A DNA stretch of 64,000 bases from Saccharofermentans sp. (GCA_016292135.1 JAEFAZ010000002.1:124001-188000), one strand, 5' to 3'; shown: positions 19,153 through 28,529, counted from the first letter of the stretch. A program made the numbers and translations. Notes: a model not told the origin generated them from the letters alone.

Positions 19153-19677
19153 TCAGTTCATTCCCCAGGACTTAAGAAGGCAGGGCATAAGTGCCCTTAT
19201 GTTGTCTTCTATCTGCTTTGCGGTGTCCATATAGACGCTGAATTCATAACCGTAAGGATCTTCGACCTCTCCGTTGACGCCTTCGATCCCGTACTTTTCG
19301 ATCAGTTCGCTGAAAGAGAAGATCCGGTCTTGGAGTTCTTCGAATCTGTTCCTCAGGAAATCCGCGATCTGATCTGTCATGCAGATGACGATGTCGTGCT
19401 CTATGAGCCTTTCATAGATCGCGATGTGAGTATAGCCGCGGGAGATATCCTCTTTATACATGCTCTTTGCGATCCTTACTGAATCTGATGAGTAGGGCTG
19501 CTCCGATCTTGCGAACGCGCCGGCCGAACTGCAGCTGACGACAGCTTCAGTGTCAGGATCATCTATCATGGTGTGAGGTCCAGTGCTGCTGAAGACAGAG
19601 CGGAATATAACCTCAGCCAAAGGGCTGCGGCAGGTGTTCCCAAGGCATACGAAGATTATGCTCCTTTTTTCCCCCAT
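19153..19677 (-). CDS. Low-molecular-weight protein-tyrosine phosphatase family protein
   Basis: This is a cytoplasmic phosphatase of 174 residues. The P-loop CLGNTCRS (Cys11, Arg17) is intact at the N-terminus and the general-acid loop appears as VEDPYGYE near residue 142. The family dephosphorylates protein tyrosine or arginine residues; some members with this fold reduce arsenate. Clostridial members often act on bacterial tyrosine kinases of capsule synthesis, but no such kinase lies here. Its start is seven bases from the stop of the zinc-ribbon membrane protein gene, so both are probably cotranscribed. Length is near the family norm of 150-160, with a small extension. Confidence 0.88.
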   Translation of the reverse strand: MGEKRSIIFVCLGNTCRSPLAEVIFRSVFSSTGPHTMIDDPDTEAVVSCSSAGAFARSEQPYSSDSVRIAKSMYKEDISRGYTHIAIYERLIEHDIVICMTDQIADFLRNRFEELQDRIFSFSELIEKYGIEGVNGEVEDPYGYEFSVYMDTAKQIEDNIRALMPCLLKSWGMN

Positions 19678-19684
19678 GGATATG

Positions 19685-21076
19685 TCAGGGTCTCTTGCTT
19701 CCGCATTCGTTGCAGAAGGGAGTGGAGATGCCGGTCTTTCCGCAGTTAGGGCAGTTCCAGACAGGTGACAGTGATGCCGCCGCTTCTGCGGCTGCCTGAG
19801 GCACTGCGGGTGCAGGCTGTGCTGCGGGAGCGGGCTGCTGCACTACGGGAGCCGGCTGCTGTACCTGGGGCTGAGCGTATGCCGCAGGCTGCTGGACTTG
19901 CGGCTGGGCGTATGCCGCAGGCTGCTGTTGTACTACGGGCTGGCTGTACTGCGTAACCGGTACGGGCTGCGGCGGATAAGCTGTCACGGGCTGCGGCTGC
20001 GGCGGGTACTGTGTTACTGGCTGCTGAGGGTACTGTACCTGAGGCTGTGCATATGCAACAGGCTGACCTGCAACTGCTGCGTATTGCTGGGGATACTGAA
20101 CCTGAGGCTGCGCATATGCCACAGGGGCGGCGGGTGCAGCCTGTTCGGGATTCTTCTTGCGGTAAGCGTTGTTCATTATGCCGACGCCGACACAGCCTCC
20201 GATGAGCAGCAGGACAGTGACCGCGGAAGCGATAGCGAATATTCCGACTATGCTCAGGATCGAACCGGATGCAGCCTTCACGAAGGCGACTGCGAGCTTC
20301 TCATTGTTGTCAACGGCAGAACCCGCAAGATTGGCGATGCCCCATACGATGAGCCAGCCGATGAGGCTTATGACTTCCATGATGGTAGCGCCGATACCGA
20401 AGGCCCTTACCGGTCTGAACCTGTTCTTGTGGATCAGGATGAGAACGGTCAGAAGGATGACCGTGATGACGCCTGTTACGATCATGGTGATGAAATTGTT
20501 TTTCTGATATCTTGTTACGCTGAGATAGTCGAAGACTTCTGCATTATCTGTCTCCGTTTTCGCTTCGCTCAGGGTGGTGTTGAGCTGTTCGAAGAGTTCT
20601 GACTTGGATGCCATGAATTCCTCACGGTCGAACTTCAGGCCGGACTCCTCCAGCTCGTTGATGAAATCCTCACCGTACTCGTCAAAGATCTTGTCGAATC
20701 TTTCTTCATCGAACTCGGAGTCGCCGTTCAGTATCATGTCGAGGACTTCGTCCATCGTATAGTCGATCATCTCGTCGGCGAAAGCATTGCCTGTCTCAAG
20801 ATCGTAGACATCCTGTAATGAGATGTCATTGACGTTGCCGGAGATGGTATTGGGCTTGCTGACCACGTATTCACGGATCTTGGAGAGCATGTCGGTCTTG
20901 ATCTCTTCCTTGATCTCTTCGGACATCAGGGTCTTCTTCCAGAACTGTTCGCTGTACAGGGTGTTGTGCATGACAATGCTGTTGGTGAACATTCCGACCG
21001 TTATTGCCATGATGAAAGCAAAAACGATCCTTAAAGCTGTTGCGTAACCCTTTTCCTTAATAACTTTCTTACTCAT
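19685..21076 (-). CDS. Membrane protein with Pro/Gln repeat region and C-terminal zinc ribbon
   Basis: This is a 463-residue protein. A first membrane segment (residues 13-33) is followed by an acidic helical domain outside the cell to about residue 175, then three more membrane segments (about 180-310). The cytoplasmic tail has about 115 residues of repeats built on YAQPQVQ and YPPQP units, and ends in a four-cysteine zinc ribbon (CPNCGKTG and CNECGSKRP). The start at 21076 follows AGGAGGGG. No family is recognised. The repeat tail suggests a flexible interaction arm. The tyrosine phosphatase directly downstream might act on its tyrosines, which is speculation from position. Confidence 0.8.
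   Translation of the reverse strand: MSKKVIKEKGYATALRIVFAFIMAITVGMFTNSIVMHNTLYSEQFWKKTLMSEEIKEEIKTDMLSKIREYVVSKPNTISGNVNDISLQDVYDLETGNAFADEMIDYTMDEVLDMILNGDSEFDEERFDKIFDEYGEDFINELEESGLKFDREEFMASKSELFEQLNTTLSEAKTETDNAEVFDYLSVTRYQKNNFITMIVTGVITVILLTVLILIHKNRFRPVRAFGIGATIMEVISLIGWLIVWGIANLAGSAVDNNEKLAVAFVKAASGSILSIVGIFAIASAVTVLLLIGGCVGVGIMNNAYRKKNPEQAAPAAPVAYAQPQVQYPQQYAAVAGQPVAYAQPQVQYPQQPVTQYPPQPQPVTAYPPQPVPVTQYSQPVVQQQPAAYAQPQVQQPAAYAQPQVQQPAPVVQQPAPAAQPAPAVPQAAAEAAASLSPVWNCPNCGKTGISTPFCNECGSKRP
19785..20150 (-). repeat. Pro/Gln/Ala-rich coding repeats
   Basis: In-frame repeats within the membrane protein gene encode copies of YAQPQVQ, YPQQ, YPPQP and QQPA. At least four YAQPQVQ copies are present. 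At DNA level the two adjacent copies near 19870-19925 are almost identical, so the tract may vary in length. Confidence 0.7.
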
Positions 21077-21256
21077 AACTCCTGACCCCTCCTGCCCTTG
21101 AATGGCACCGTTCCCTTCCTTTTCCGGGATACCCATACAATAACATAATAAGAGCAAAAACGACACAGGCGCAGATGAACTTTTCGCGAAAGAAATGCCT
21201 CAAAACTGCCGTAGGAGGATAGATACCGCTTGCGGTTACCGTGATACAATGCCTTA

Positions 21257-21289
21257 ACCTGAAGAAAATTCTCAGGTAAATACTATAAT
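21257..21289 (+). promoter_or_regulatory. Promoter with overlapping palindrome for the 21310 lipoprotein
   Basis: TATAAT at 21284-21289 is the -10 box. An inverted repeat ACCTGA-N9-TCAGGT (21257-21277) covers the place of the -35 box, where no good consensus is seen, so an activator or repressor may bind here. The leader is about 15 bases. Confidence 0.4.
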
Positions 21290-21309
21290 TATTTCGGGGA
21301 AAGAAAAAT

Positions 21310-22131
21310 ATGAAAAAAACAGTAACATTATTAATGGCTCTTTGCCTTTCGCTCATGGCCGCAGGCTGCGTAAACGAGCAGGCGGCTCCGGCGGCTGAGC
21401 CCACAACAACTACCACAGCCGTAACCACTGAGTCTGAGAAGAGCAGTGAGACTACGACTGAGGACACGACAACTACAACAACGACTGCTGAAGCAGTTAC
21501 GAGCGAGACTTCCGTGTCTGAGACGACCACTGCCGAATCATCGGCAGAGATCAGCACCGCTTCCCACATTGTGAAAGTAGAGACTGTTGTCCTGAAGAAG
21601 TCTGATGACGGTTATGCCCAGGTAGTCCCCAAGCTCATCGTGGACGGCAAGGAAGCAACAGATGTCAATAAAGATCTCAAGAATTATATCCGAAGCAGAT
21701 ATGATCTCGAGATTGAAGATGACGGTCATGGCAACGGCGTGGCGACATCTCTGAAATGGGGCGCCAATGACAAGGTAGTATCCATTATCGTTCATGCGAG
21801 TGAAACGTTTACGGACGGCTTCACTAATGATGTGTTCAATTATGATCTCGATACCCTGAAGGGCATAGAAGACAGCAAAGTCGTAAATGCTTTCGGTATG
21901 ACCGATGATGAGTTCTTCAGCAAGGTCAAGGATATTGTAAAAGACTATTGCGGCAAGAACAAAGGTTACGATCTTGACAAGACTCTCGGAGCAGTCAGTT
22001 ACGATGTCTGCAAGCCTTATGTTCAGCCTGACGGAAACCCTGCAGCTTCGGTCCGCATCTTTTTAAATGAAGGTGAGCAGTTTGACAGTTTTGTTTTAAC
22101 TTTCAACCTGACGACAGGCGAGCGCATCTGA
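21310..22131 (+). CDS. Hypothetical lipoprotein with Thr-rich tether
   Basis: This is a 273-residue protein with a signal peptide and lipobox MAAGC at Cys20. Residues 28-80 are a tether made almost only of Thr, Ser, Glu, Ala and Val, followed by a folded domain of about 190 residues. That domain begins VVPKLIVDGKEATDVNKDL and contains VATSLKWGANDKVVSIIVHASE. The two-strand opening and the later helix suggest a DUF3298/PdaC-like fold, but this is weak. It is a single gene with its own promoter and terminator, placed between the sensor operon and the importer. The function is unknown. Confidence 0.75.
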   Translation: MKKTVTLLMALCLSLMAAGCVNEQAAPAAEPTTTTTAVTTESEKSSETTTEDTTTTTTTAEAVTSETSVSETTTAESSAEISTASHIVKVETVVLKKSDDGYAQVVPKLIVDGKEATDVNKDLKNYIRSRYDLEIEDDGHGNGVATSLKWGANDKVVSIIVHASETFTDGFTNDVFNYDLDTLKGIEDSKVVNAFGMTDDEFFSKVKDIVKDYCGKNKGYDLDKTLGAVSYDVCKPYVQPDGNPAASVRIFLNEGEQFDSFVLTFNLTTGERI

Positions 22132-22151
22132 CAGCACAAGCTGATCTTCAG

Positions 22152-22180
22152 ACACCCGGATGACTCATCCGGGTGTTTTT
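22152..22180 (+). terminator. Rho-independent terminator
   Basis: ACACCCGGATGA and TCATCCGGGTGT form a near-perfect stem with a tiny loop, followed by five T. It ends the 21310-22131 transcript and isolates the importer promoter region. Confidence 0.9.
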
Positions 22181-22238
22181 GTTTGGAATAAATACTTTTA
22201 AATTTTTTCTCTTATATATATGGACATATTTGTTGCTT

Positions 22239-22285
22239 TAGCACAAATTCAATCTTAAATGAGGCAAAATTGCATCATTGTGCTA
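22239..22285. promoter_or_regulatory. Candidate operator upstream of the sugar importer
   Basis: TAGCACAA (22239-22246) and TTGTGCTA (22278-22285) are perfect inverted 8-mers 31 bases apart in the 234-base leader region of the binding-protein gene. The spacing would put both half-sites on one DNA face. A YesN-type AraC protein or a catabolite regulator could bind. A possible -10 box (TATATAAC region near 22347) lies downstream. Confidence 0.4.
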
Positions 22286-22414
22286 TTGAGTGCGGAAGAC
22301 GTCCGGGGGACTGCCAAAAATATCAAGAATCACGATATGCAATTCCTATATAACTAGTGTTAATTTGTATTTGGCAAGGAATGCCGATATTACTTTATAG
22401 GAGGAAATTATCAC

Positions 22415-23485
22415 ATGAAAGCAAGAAAAGTTCTTGGACTGATTCTTTGTGCAGCTCTCTTAGCTACATCACTCGTTGGCTGCGCTGGAGCTGGCGGCGG
22501 AAAGAAGAAGGTTGGTATCTCAATGCCTACAAAGGATCTCCAGAGATGGAACCAGGATGGCGATTACATGAAGCAGAAGTTTGAAGCTGCCGGCTACGAG
22601 GTAGATCTTCAGTACGCTGGTAACAAGGCTGACCAGCAGCTCTCTCAGCTCGAGAACATGATCAACTCCGGTTGTAAGGTCCTCGTTATCGCTGCAGTTG
22701 AGGCTTCTTCCCTTGGTAACGCTCTTGATAAGGCTGCTGCCAAGAAGATCCCTGTTATCGCTTACGACCGTCTTATCATGGACAACGCTAATGTAAACTA
22801 CTATGCAACGTTCGACAACTACAAGGTTGGCCAGATCCAGGGCAACTTCGTAAAGGAAAAGCTCGACCTCGACAACGCAGCTGGTCCTTTCAACATCGAG
22901 TTCACAGCTGGTGACCCCGGTGACAACAACGCTAAATTCTTCTTCAACGGTGCTTATGACGTTCTTAAGTCCTACATCGAATCCGGAAAGCTCGTCGTTC
23001 TGTCCGGCCAGAAGGATTTCGATTCTGTTGCTACAGTTAAGTGGGCTTCCGAGACAGCACAGGCAAGAGCTGAAAACATCATCGGTTCTTACTATGGTGA
23101 AAAGAACATTGATGCATGGCTTTGCTCCAATGACTCTACAGCTCAGGGTGTTGTTACAGCTCTCGACGCTCGTTACAACAGCGACGGCAGAAGCGGCCAG
23201 TGGCCTGTCATCACAGGTCAGGACTGCGATATCGTTTCCGTTAAGAACATGATCGCCGGCAAGCAGACAATGTCCGTATTCAAGGATACACGTACTCTTG
23301 CAGAGAGAACAGTTACAATGGTTAACGACCTGCTCAACGGCAAGACACCTGAGACAAACAACACATACAACAACAACAAGTTGGATGTACCTTCTTACCT
23401 CTGCGATCCTGTATTCGCTGACATCAGCAACTATGAGGAGATCCTCATCAAGTCCGGATACTACACAGCAGATCAGCTCAAGTAA
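22415..23485 (+). CDS. Monosaccharide ABC transporter substrate-binding lipoprotein (ChvE-like)
   Basis: This is a 356-residue lipid-anchored binding protein. The signal peptide ends at the lipobox LVGC (Cys23), followed by a short Gly/Lys linker. The Peripla_BP_4 domain has the ChvE-type order: VGISMPTKDLQRWNQDG, then YAGNKADQQLSQLENMI, IPVIAYDRLI, YYATFDNYKVG and ITGQDCDI, with aromatic and acidic residues expected for pyranose binding. It is the first gene of the importer operon behind GGAGG, and its codon choice is more biased than that of its neighbours, suggesting high expression. It serves the ATPase and permeases encoded next. The sugar (xylose, arabinose, glucose or galactose) is not decidable. 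Confidence 0.93.
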   Translation: MKARKVLGLILCAALLATSLVGCAGAGGGKKKVGISMPTKDLQRWNQDGDYMKQKFEAAGYEVDLQYAGNKADQQLSQLENMINSGCKVLVIAAVEASSLGNALDKAAAKKIPVIAYDRLIMDNANVNYYATFDNYKVGQIQGNFVKEKLDLDNAAGPFNIEFTAGDPGDNNAKFFFNGAYDVLKSYIESGKLVVLSGQKDFDSVATVKWASETAQARAENIIGSYYGEKNIDAWLCSNDSTAQGVVTALDARYNSDGRSGQWPVITGQDCDIVSVKNMIAGKQTMSVFKDTRTLAERTVTMVNDLLNGKTPETNNTYNNNKLDVPSYLCDPVFADISNYEEILIKSGYYTADQLK

Positions 23486-23507
23486 TTTAACTTACTTTAA
23501 CCCTTTG

Positions 23508-23529
23508 CAGGCGGGGGCAACCCCGCCTG
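23508..23529 (+). other. Intercistronic stem-loop after the binding-protein gene
   Basis: CAGGCGGGG and CCCCGCCTG form a 9-bp GC-rich stem with a 4-base loop, 23 bases after the binding-protein stop. It lacks a following T run, so it is more likely to protect the upstream message or weaken readthrough than to end transcription fully. That would give more binding protein than ATPase. Confidence 0.65.
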
Positions 23530-23595
23530 TATATTGGGGTTGACTATTTATTTCGAAAAACAAAGCATTTTTACTATCTATGAAAGAGGCGACAC

Positions 23596-25263
23596 ATGGC
23601 AAAAGTTTTGCTTGAGATGAGGAGCATAACCAAGACTTTTCCGGGCGTAAAGGCTCTCGATAATGTAAACCTCAAGGTTGAAGAGGGCGAGATACACGCA
23701 CTTGTCGGCGAAAACGGTGCCGGTAAATCCACATTGATGAATGTTCTTTCCGGTATTTACCCGATCGGCACCTATGAAGGCGACATTATCTACAACGGTG
23801 AGGTTTGCAGATTTCATAACATCAAGGATTCCGAGAAGAAAGGAATCGTTATCATACACCAGGAACTCGCTTTGATCCCTTACATGACTATCGGCGAGAA
23901 CATGTTCCTCGGTAACGAACAGGGTAAGAAATACAACATTGACTGGAACAAGACCTATGCACAGGCAGATATGTACCTTGAGATGGTAGGTCTTTCGGAT
24001 TCTTCCAAGACGTTGATAAAAGATATAGGTACAGGTAAGCAGCAGCTCGTCGAGATCGCAAAGGCTTTGGCGAAGCATGCGAAGCTCCTGATTTTGGATG
24101 AGCCTACCTCATCACTTAACGAGACTGACTCGAGAGCTCTTCTTGACCTCATGAAGAGGCTCAAGAAGGAGGGAATGACGATGATCATCATCTCTCACAA
24201 GCTCAACGAGGTCTCATATGTTGCAGACAAGATCACGGTCATAAGAGACGGTTCCACGATCGAGACACTGGATGCCAAGACAGATGATATCTCCGAGTCG
24301 AGGATCATCAAGGGCATGGTCGGACGTGAGATCACAGACCGTTTCCCGAAGCGTCACGATGTTCCGATCGGTGATGTCATGATGGAAGTCGATAACTGGA
24401 CTGTTTTCCATCCCGAATTTGCCGAAAGAAAAGTCTGCGACGATGTTTCCATAAATGTGCGTGCAGGCGAAGTCGTAGGTATCTACGGACTCATGGGTGC
24501 GGGCAGAACCGAGCTCGCGATGAGTATCTTCGGAAGATCATACGGAATCGGAATCTCCGGCGATCTGAAACTGCGCGGCAAATCCGTTGTGTTAAAGAGT
24601 CCTAAGCAGGCTATAGAAGCAGGTCTTGCTTATGTTACTGAAGACCGTAAAGGCAACGGACTCGTTTTAAGTAATTCCATCTTAAGAAATACTACACTTG
24701 CCAACCTTTCAGGTGTCAGCAACGGCATCTTTATCGATCAGGATAAAGAGATCGAAGTGGCACAGGAGTATGTTGACAAGCTCAAGACCAAGACACCTTC
24801 TGTTGACCAGCTCGTCGGCAACCTCTCCGGAGGTAACCAGCAGAAAGTCCTTCTCGCTAAATGGATGTTTGCTAACCCGGATGTCCTCATCCTTGACGAA
24901 CCTACAAGAGGTATCGACGTAGGCGCTAAGTATGAGATCTACTGCATCATCAACGACCTGGCAAAAGCCGGCAAGTCCGTTGTCATGATCTCATCCGAGC
25001 TTCCCGAGGTCATCGGCATGAGCGACAGGATCTACATCATGAACCAGGCCAAGATCGTAGGAGAGATGAAGGCTTCCGAGGCAACTCAGGAGAACATCAT
25101 GGAAGTTATCGTTAAGCAGGGCAGTGAGACTGATGCCGCCTTGGTAGAAGATGTTGAGATAAAGACTGACTATAAGGCTGATGCCGAAGCAGGCGAAGAA
25201 GTCTCAGCTGCAGAAGAAGGCGGCGAAGCTGCCGAAAATACAGAAGAAGGAAGTGAGGTATAA
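23596..25263 (+). CDS. mmsA: Monosaccharide ABC transporter ATPase with two ATPase domains (MmsA/GguA-like)
   Basis: This is a 555-residue cytoplasmic ATPase of the CUT2 class, with two fused nucleotide-binding domains. The first has Walker [10 protein letters not shown] (residues 38-46) and Walker [12 protein letters not shown]. The second has a CUT2-type altered Walker A (GLMGAGRTE), signature LSGGNQQK and Walker [15 protein letters not shown]. It powers sugar uptake through the two permeases that follow. An acidic tail of about 45 residues (rich in Glu and Ala) is longer than usual and may be a flexible extension. Three bases separate its stop from the first permease. Confidence in class is high; the symbol is by family. 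Confidence 0.94.
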   Translation: MAKVLLEMRSITKTFPGVKALDNVNLKVEEGEIHALVGENGAGKSTLMNVLSGIYPIGTYEGDIIYNGEVCRFHNIKDSEKKGIVIIHQELALIPYMTIGENMFLGNEQGKKYNIDWNKTYAQADMYLEMVGLSDSSKTLIKDIGTGKQQLVEIAKALAKHAKLLILDEPTSSLNETDSRALLDLMKRLKKEGMTMIIISHKLNEVSYVADKITVIRDGSTIETLDAKTDDISESRIIKGMVGREITDRFPKRHDVPIGDVMMEVDNWTVFHPEFAERKVCDDVSINVRAGEVVGIYGLMGAGRTELAMSIFGRSYGIGISGDLKLRGKSVVLKSPKQAIEAGLAYVTEDRKGNGLVLSNSILRNTTLANLSGVSNGIFIDQDKEIEVAQEYVDKLKTKTPSVDQLVGNLSGGNQQKVLLAKWMFANPDVLILDEPTRGIDVGAKYEIYCIINDLAKAGKSVVMISSELPEVIGMSDRIYIMNQAKIVGEMKASEATQENIMEVIVKQGSETDAALVEDVEIKTDYKADAEAGEEVSAAEEGGEAAENTEEGSEV

Positions 25264-25265
25264 CG

Positions 25266-26546
25266 ATGGACGGATCAAATAAAGCTTTAAACTTCCTTAG
25301 AAAATACATGATGCTTATCGTCACGGTATTGGTAGTTATCGCATTCTACTTCATTACCGGCGGTAAGACATTAAACCCTGACAACATTGACGCATTGATA
25401 TCGCAGAATGCTTACGTGTTCATTCTCGGAACCGGTATGCTCCTGTGTATCCTGACCGGCGGTAATATCGATCTTTCAGTAGGATCGGTCATCTGTCTTG
25501 CCGGCGGTGTCGGAGCGATCATCCTGAGCGCTCTTTCCAAAACATTCCCGATGCTGCAGTGGTGGCCGGTAACGGTTTTGGCAATGCTCATAATGGGACT
25601 TATCGTAGGTATATGGCACGGCTTCTGGATCGCATATGTAAAGGTTCCGCCTTTCATCGCAACTCTCGTCGGAATGCTCGCATTCAGAGGATTGGCTAAC
25701 ATCATCATGCAGGGTAAAGATGTAATGGTTGAAGATCAGACTTACCTGGATCTCTTCGGCGGCGGCGATTCCTGCTATGTTCCCGATCTCTTTGAAAAAG
25801 TCGGACCTGAAATGGTGATAAACGGAAACAGTCTTAACAAGACCTGTGTCTTCTTTGTATTATTGTTCACGGTAGTTTACGTGCTCTATACATTCATTAA
25901 CCGTATAAGGCTTATCAGACAGGGTTACAAAGTTGACAATCTGGCTGTAGTCATCATCAAGACGGTACTTATTGCAGCAGTAGTTCTTTGGTTCGGTTAC
26001 AAGCTCTCATGCTACAGAGGTATTCCTACGGCGTTGATCTGGATCGGTCTTATACTCGGATTATTCGCTTACATAACAACAAAGACGACACTCGGCCGTA
26101 ACCTCTACGCTATAGGCGGTAACGAGAAGGCTACAAGACTTTCCGGTATCGATACAAGAAAGGTTATGTTCAGCGCTTACGCTCTCATGGGAATCCTTTC
26201 CGGTTTCGCAGCCATTATGGTTATCGCAAGAGGTAAGAAAGCCGGTCCTACGATCGGTGACGGTTACGAGATGGACGCTATCGCAGCATGCTTCATCGGC
26301 GGCGCTTCCGCATACGGCGGAACCGGTTCCATCGGCGGTGTTATCATCGGTGCTGCTCTGATGGGTATCATCAACCAGGGCATGTCCATTGCAAATACTC
26401 CCGTTAACTACCAGAAGGTTGTTAAGGGTATAGTCCTTATCATTGCAGTCCTCTTCGATGTTATCATGCAGATGAGAAGAAAGGGCGGCAAGAAGAAAAA
26501 GGCCGCACAAGTTGCAGCTGTACAGGAAGGAGGTGCTAAGGCATGA
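25266..26546 (+). CDS. Monosaccharide ABC transporter permease 1 (MmsB/GguB-like)
   Basis: This is an inner-membrane permease of 426 residues, with about ten membrane segments and the BPD_transp_2 signature (GMLLCILTGGNIDLSVGS near residues 57-74, then TTLGRNLYAIGGNEKATRLSGI and GASAYGGTGSIGGVIIGAAL). It is of the longer MmsB type. The C-terminus is basic (RRKGGKKKKA). It overlaps the next permease by four bases. Because the next gene is a clear paralogue, the channel may be a heterodimer of the two. CUT2 importers normally use one permease as a homodimer, so the doubling is notable. Confidence 0.94.
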   Translation: MDGSNKALNFLRKYMMLIVTVLVVIAFYFITGGKTLNPDNIDALISQNAYVFILGTGMLLCILTGGNIDLSVGSVICLAGGVGAIILSALSKTFPMLQWWPVTVLAMLIMGLIVGIWHGFWIAYVKVPPFIATLVGMLAFRGLANIIMQGKDVMVEDQTYLDLFGGGDSCYVPDLFEKVGPEMVINGNSLNKTCVFFVLLFTVVYVLYTFINRIRLIRQGYKVDNLAVVIIKTVLIAAVVLWFGYKLSCYRGIPTALIWIGLILGLFAYITTKTTLGRNLYAIGGNEKATRLSGIDTRKVMFSAYALMGILSGFAAIMVIARGKKAGPTIGDGYEMDAIAACFIGGASAYGGTGSIGGVIIGAALMGIINQGMSIANTPVNYQKVVKGIVLIIAVLFDVIMQMRRKGGKKKKAAQVAAVQEGGAKA

Positions 26547-27871
26547 ATAAGATCCAAGTAAAAGATGTCCTTAAAAGGAACATAATGACCATAGCACTCT
26601 TCGCAGTTTATATATTGTTCGTAGTGCTTGCCGGTGTCATCAGGGGCACCAACATGCTCGATCCGTCGGTAGTTACGTCCCTTATCGAGCAGAATGCTTA
26701 CGTATTCATCCTCGGTACCGGTATGCTCATGTGTATGCTGACAGGCGGTAATATCGACCTTTCCGTAGGTTCGTTCGTCTGCTTCGCAGGTGCAACAGTA
26801 GGACTTTTCTCCGTAGAAAATGACCTGTTGAATAAATGGTTCGGCGTATGGGAAAAGCAGATGGTCGACGGCCAGCTTCAGGATGTTCTCGTAACACCTG
26901 CATCGCCTTGGAGCACACCTGTTGTTCTCCTGACCGCATTAGCGATCGGCCTTGCATACGGTGCTCTCTTGGGATGGCTTATCGCTTATGTCAGGATACC
27001 TCCGTGGATCGCAACGCTCGCAGGATTCCTTTCATTCCGTGGCCTCGGCACACAGGTGCTTACCACCGCATCCACTACAAACGCGATCTCCAATCTCCCT
27101 TCGAGCCTTACCGGCATCTTCAGCGGTACGCTTTTCCCGACGGGATACATGGAACTCAATATATTCTGTCTGATAGTCGGAATCATTGTATCTGCTGCGA
27201 TCGTTCTCCTTAATTTCAGGGAACGCAGCAACAAGATCAAGAAGGGCTACCAGGCTGATACGATGTTATTCGTCATCATAAAGAGCGCGATCGAAGTTGC
27301 AGTCATTATGTTCTTCACGATCGAGTTCGCTCTCAACGGCGGTCTTCCCGTAGTCGTTGTCTGGATCGGCGCCATCCTTATCATCTATGGCATCATCACA
27401 GAGAAGACCACGATCGGACGTCACTTCATGACGATCGGCGGCAATGCTGAATCCGCAAGACTTTCCGGTATCAACAATAAGCTCATCATGTTCGTGGCTT
27501 ACCTCAACATGGCGATACTTACTGTTATCGCATCACTTATCGTTACATCAAGGACCGGTGCTGCAAACTCCTTTGCAGGCCAGGAATACGAACTTGATGC
27601 TATCGCTGCATGTATCGTCGGTGGTGTCTCCGCTTACGGCGGATCGGGAACCATCATCGGAATGGTTGTCGGTGCTACGCTCATCGGTGTCATCAACCAG
27701 GGTCTGTCCCTTGTAGGCGTTGACCAGGACTGGATCAAGATCGTTAAGGGTCTTGTACTCCTCGCAGCCGTTGTCTTCGAGATCATGTCCAAGCAGGGCA
27801 AGAAGAAGGACAAAGAGGCGAAGGACAAGAAGGCAAAAGTCAAGAAGGAGCAGAAAATAGCTGTAAATTGA
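26543..27871 (+). CDS. Monosaccharide ABC transporter permease 2 (MmsB/GguB-like)
   Basis: This 442-residue permease is paralogous to its neighbour. The shared core reads LIEQNAYVFILGTGMLMCML against LISQNAYVFILGTGMLLCIL in permease 1, and both have TGGNIDLSVGS and a late SAYGG motif. It differs by a longer loop after the third membrane segment (about residues 95-125, around GVWEKQMVDGQLQDVLVTPA) and by a basic tail. Start and stop are overlapped with permease 1 (ATGA). It is the last gene of the operon before a strong terminator. The divergence shows the pair is an old duplication and both copies are kept intact. Confidence 0.94.
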   Translation: MNKIQVKDVLKRNIMTIALFAVYILFVVLAGVIRGTNMLDPSVVTSLIEQNAYVFILGTGMLMCMLTGGNIDLSVGSFVCFAGATVGLFSVENDLLNKWFGVWEKQMVDGQLQDVLVTPASPWSTPVVLLTALAIGLAYGALLGWLIAYVRIPPWIATLAGFLSFRGLGTQVLTTASTTNAISNLPSSLTGIFSGTLFPTGYMELNIFCLIVGIIVSAAIVLLNFRERSNKIKKGYQADTMLFVIIKSAIEVAVIMFFTIEFALNGGLPVVVVWIGAILIIYGIITEKTTIGRHFMTIGGNAESARLSGINNKLIMFVAYLNMAILTVIASLIVTSRTGAANSFAGQEYELDAIAACIVGGVSAYGGSGTIIGMVVGATLIGVINQGLSLVGVDQDWIKIVKGLVLLAAVVFEIMSKQGKKKDKEAKDKKAKVKKEQKIAVN

Positions 27872-27916
27872 CATGCGGAGTGCGCTTACCTCCTGCAGCC
27901 GCAAATTATTTAACTG

Positions 27917-27953
27917 AAACCCCCAAAGCAGCAGTCGTGCTTTGGGGGTTTTT
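27917..27953 (+). terminator. Rho-independent terminator of the importer operon
   Basis: AAACCCCCAAAGCA and TGCTTTGGGGGTTT form a 14-bp stem with a 7-base loop and a run of T. It separates the importer from the acetyltransferase gene. Confidence 0.92.
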
Positions 27954-28013
27954 AACGGAAAAGTTTTATGGTATAGTATCCCGCAGGGATTAGATTATAT
28001 AGAGGGGGTGATC

Positions 28014-28529
28014 ATGGACATGATCTTAGAGACCGCAAGGCTTATATTGCGGGAGATGACGATGGACGACTACGATGCGCTTTACAAGGTGCTCGCAGAT
28101 CAGGACATCATGCAGCACTATCCTTATGCTTTCGATGAAGAGAGAGTCAGAGGATGGATCCAAAGGAATATGGATAGATATGACCACGACGGCTTCGGCT
28201 TATGGGCCGTATGCCTCAAGGACACGGGTGAGATGATCGGTGACTGCGGTCTTACCTTGCAGAATATCGAAGGCGAGATGCTGCCGGAGATCGGTTATCA
28301 CATCAGAGCAGACCAGCAGAGGAAAGGGTATGCGAAGGAAGCTGCAGCTGCCGTAAGGGACTGGGCTTTCAGCAACACTTCCTACCCGGCGCTCTACTCT
28401 TACTGCAAATACACTAACGAAGGCTCATATAAGACCGCTGAATCCATAGGGATGAAGTTCCTTAAGGAATACCCGGATGAAGCCAACGGAGTGACCCATG
28501 TCTCGGTCATCCACAGAGAAGAAAAATAA
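28014..28529 (+). CDS. GNAT acetyltransferase, RimJ/RimL type
   Basis: This is a 171-residue cytoplasmic acyltransferase. The opening LETARLILREMTMDDYDAL is that of RimJ/RimL-like enzymes, and the acetyl-CoA site appears as GYHIRADQQRKGYAKEAAAAV (given here as RADQQRKGYAKEA). The ending NEGSYKTAESIGMKFLKEY is also typical. It likely acetylates the amino group of a protein N-terminus or small molecule. The ATG at 28014 follows AGAGGGGGTG; another ATG six bases later is possible. It lies between the importer terminator and the thioredoxin gene, and 42 bases separate it from the latter. Confidence 0.88.
   Translation: MDMILETARLILREMTMDDYDALYKVLADQDIMQHYPYAFDEERVRGWIQRNMDRYDHDGFGLWAVCLKDTGEMIGDCGLTLQNIEGEMLPEIGYHIRADQQRKGYAKEAAAAVRDWAFSNTSYPALYSYCKYTNEGSYKTAESIGMKFLKEYPDEANGVTHVSVIHREEK

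Noticed and set aside
23508..23529. Terminator between binding protein and ATPase genes
   Set aside because: The stem is strong but no T run follows, and the downstream genes have no promoter of their own that I can see. It is listed as a stem-loop.
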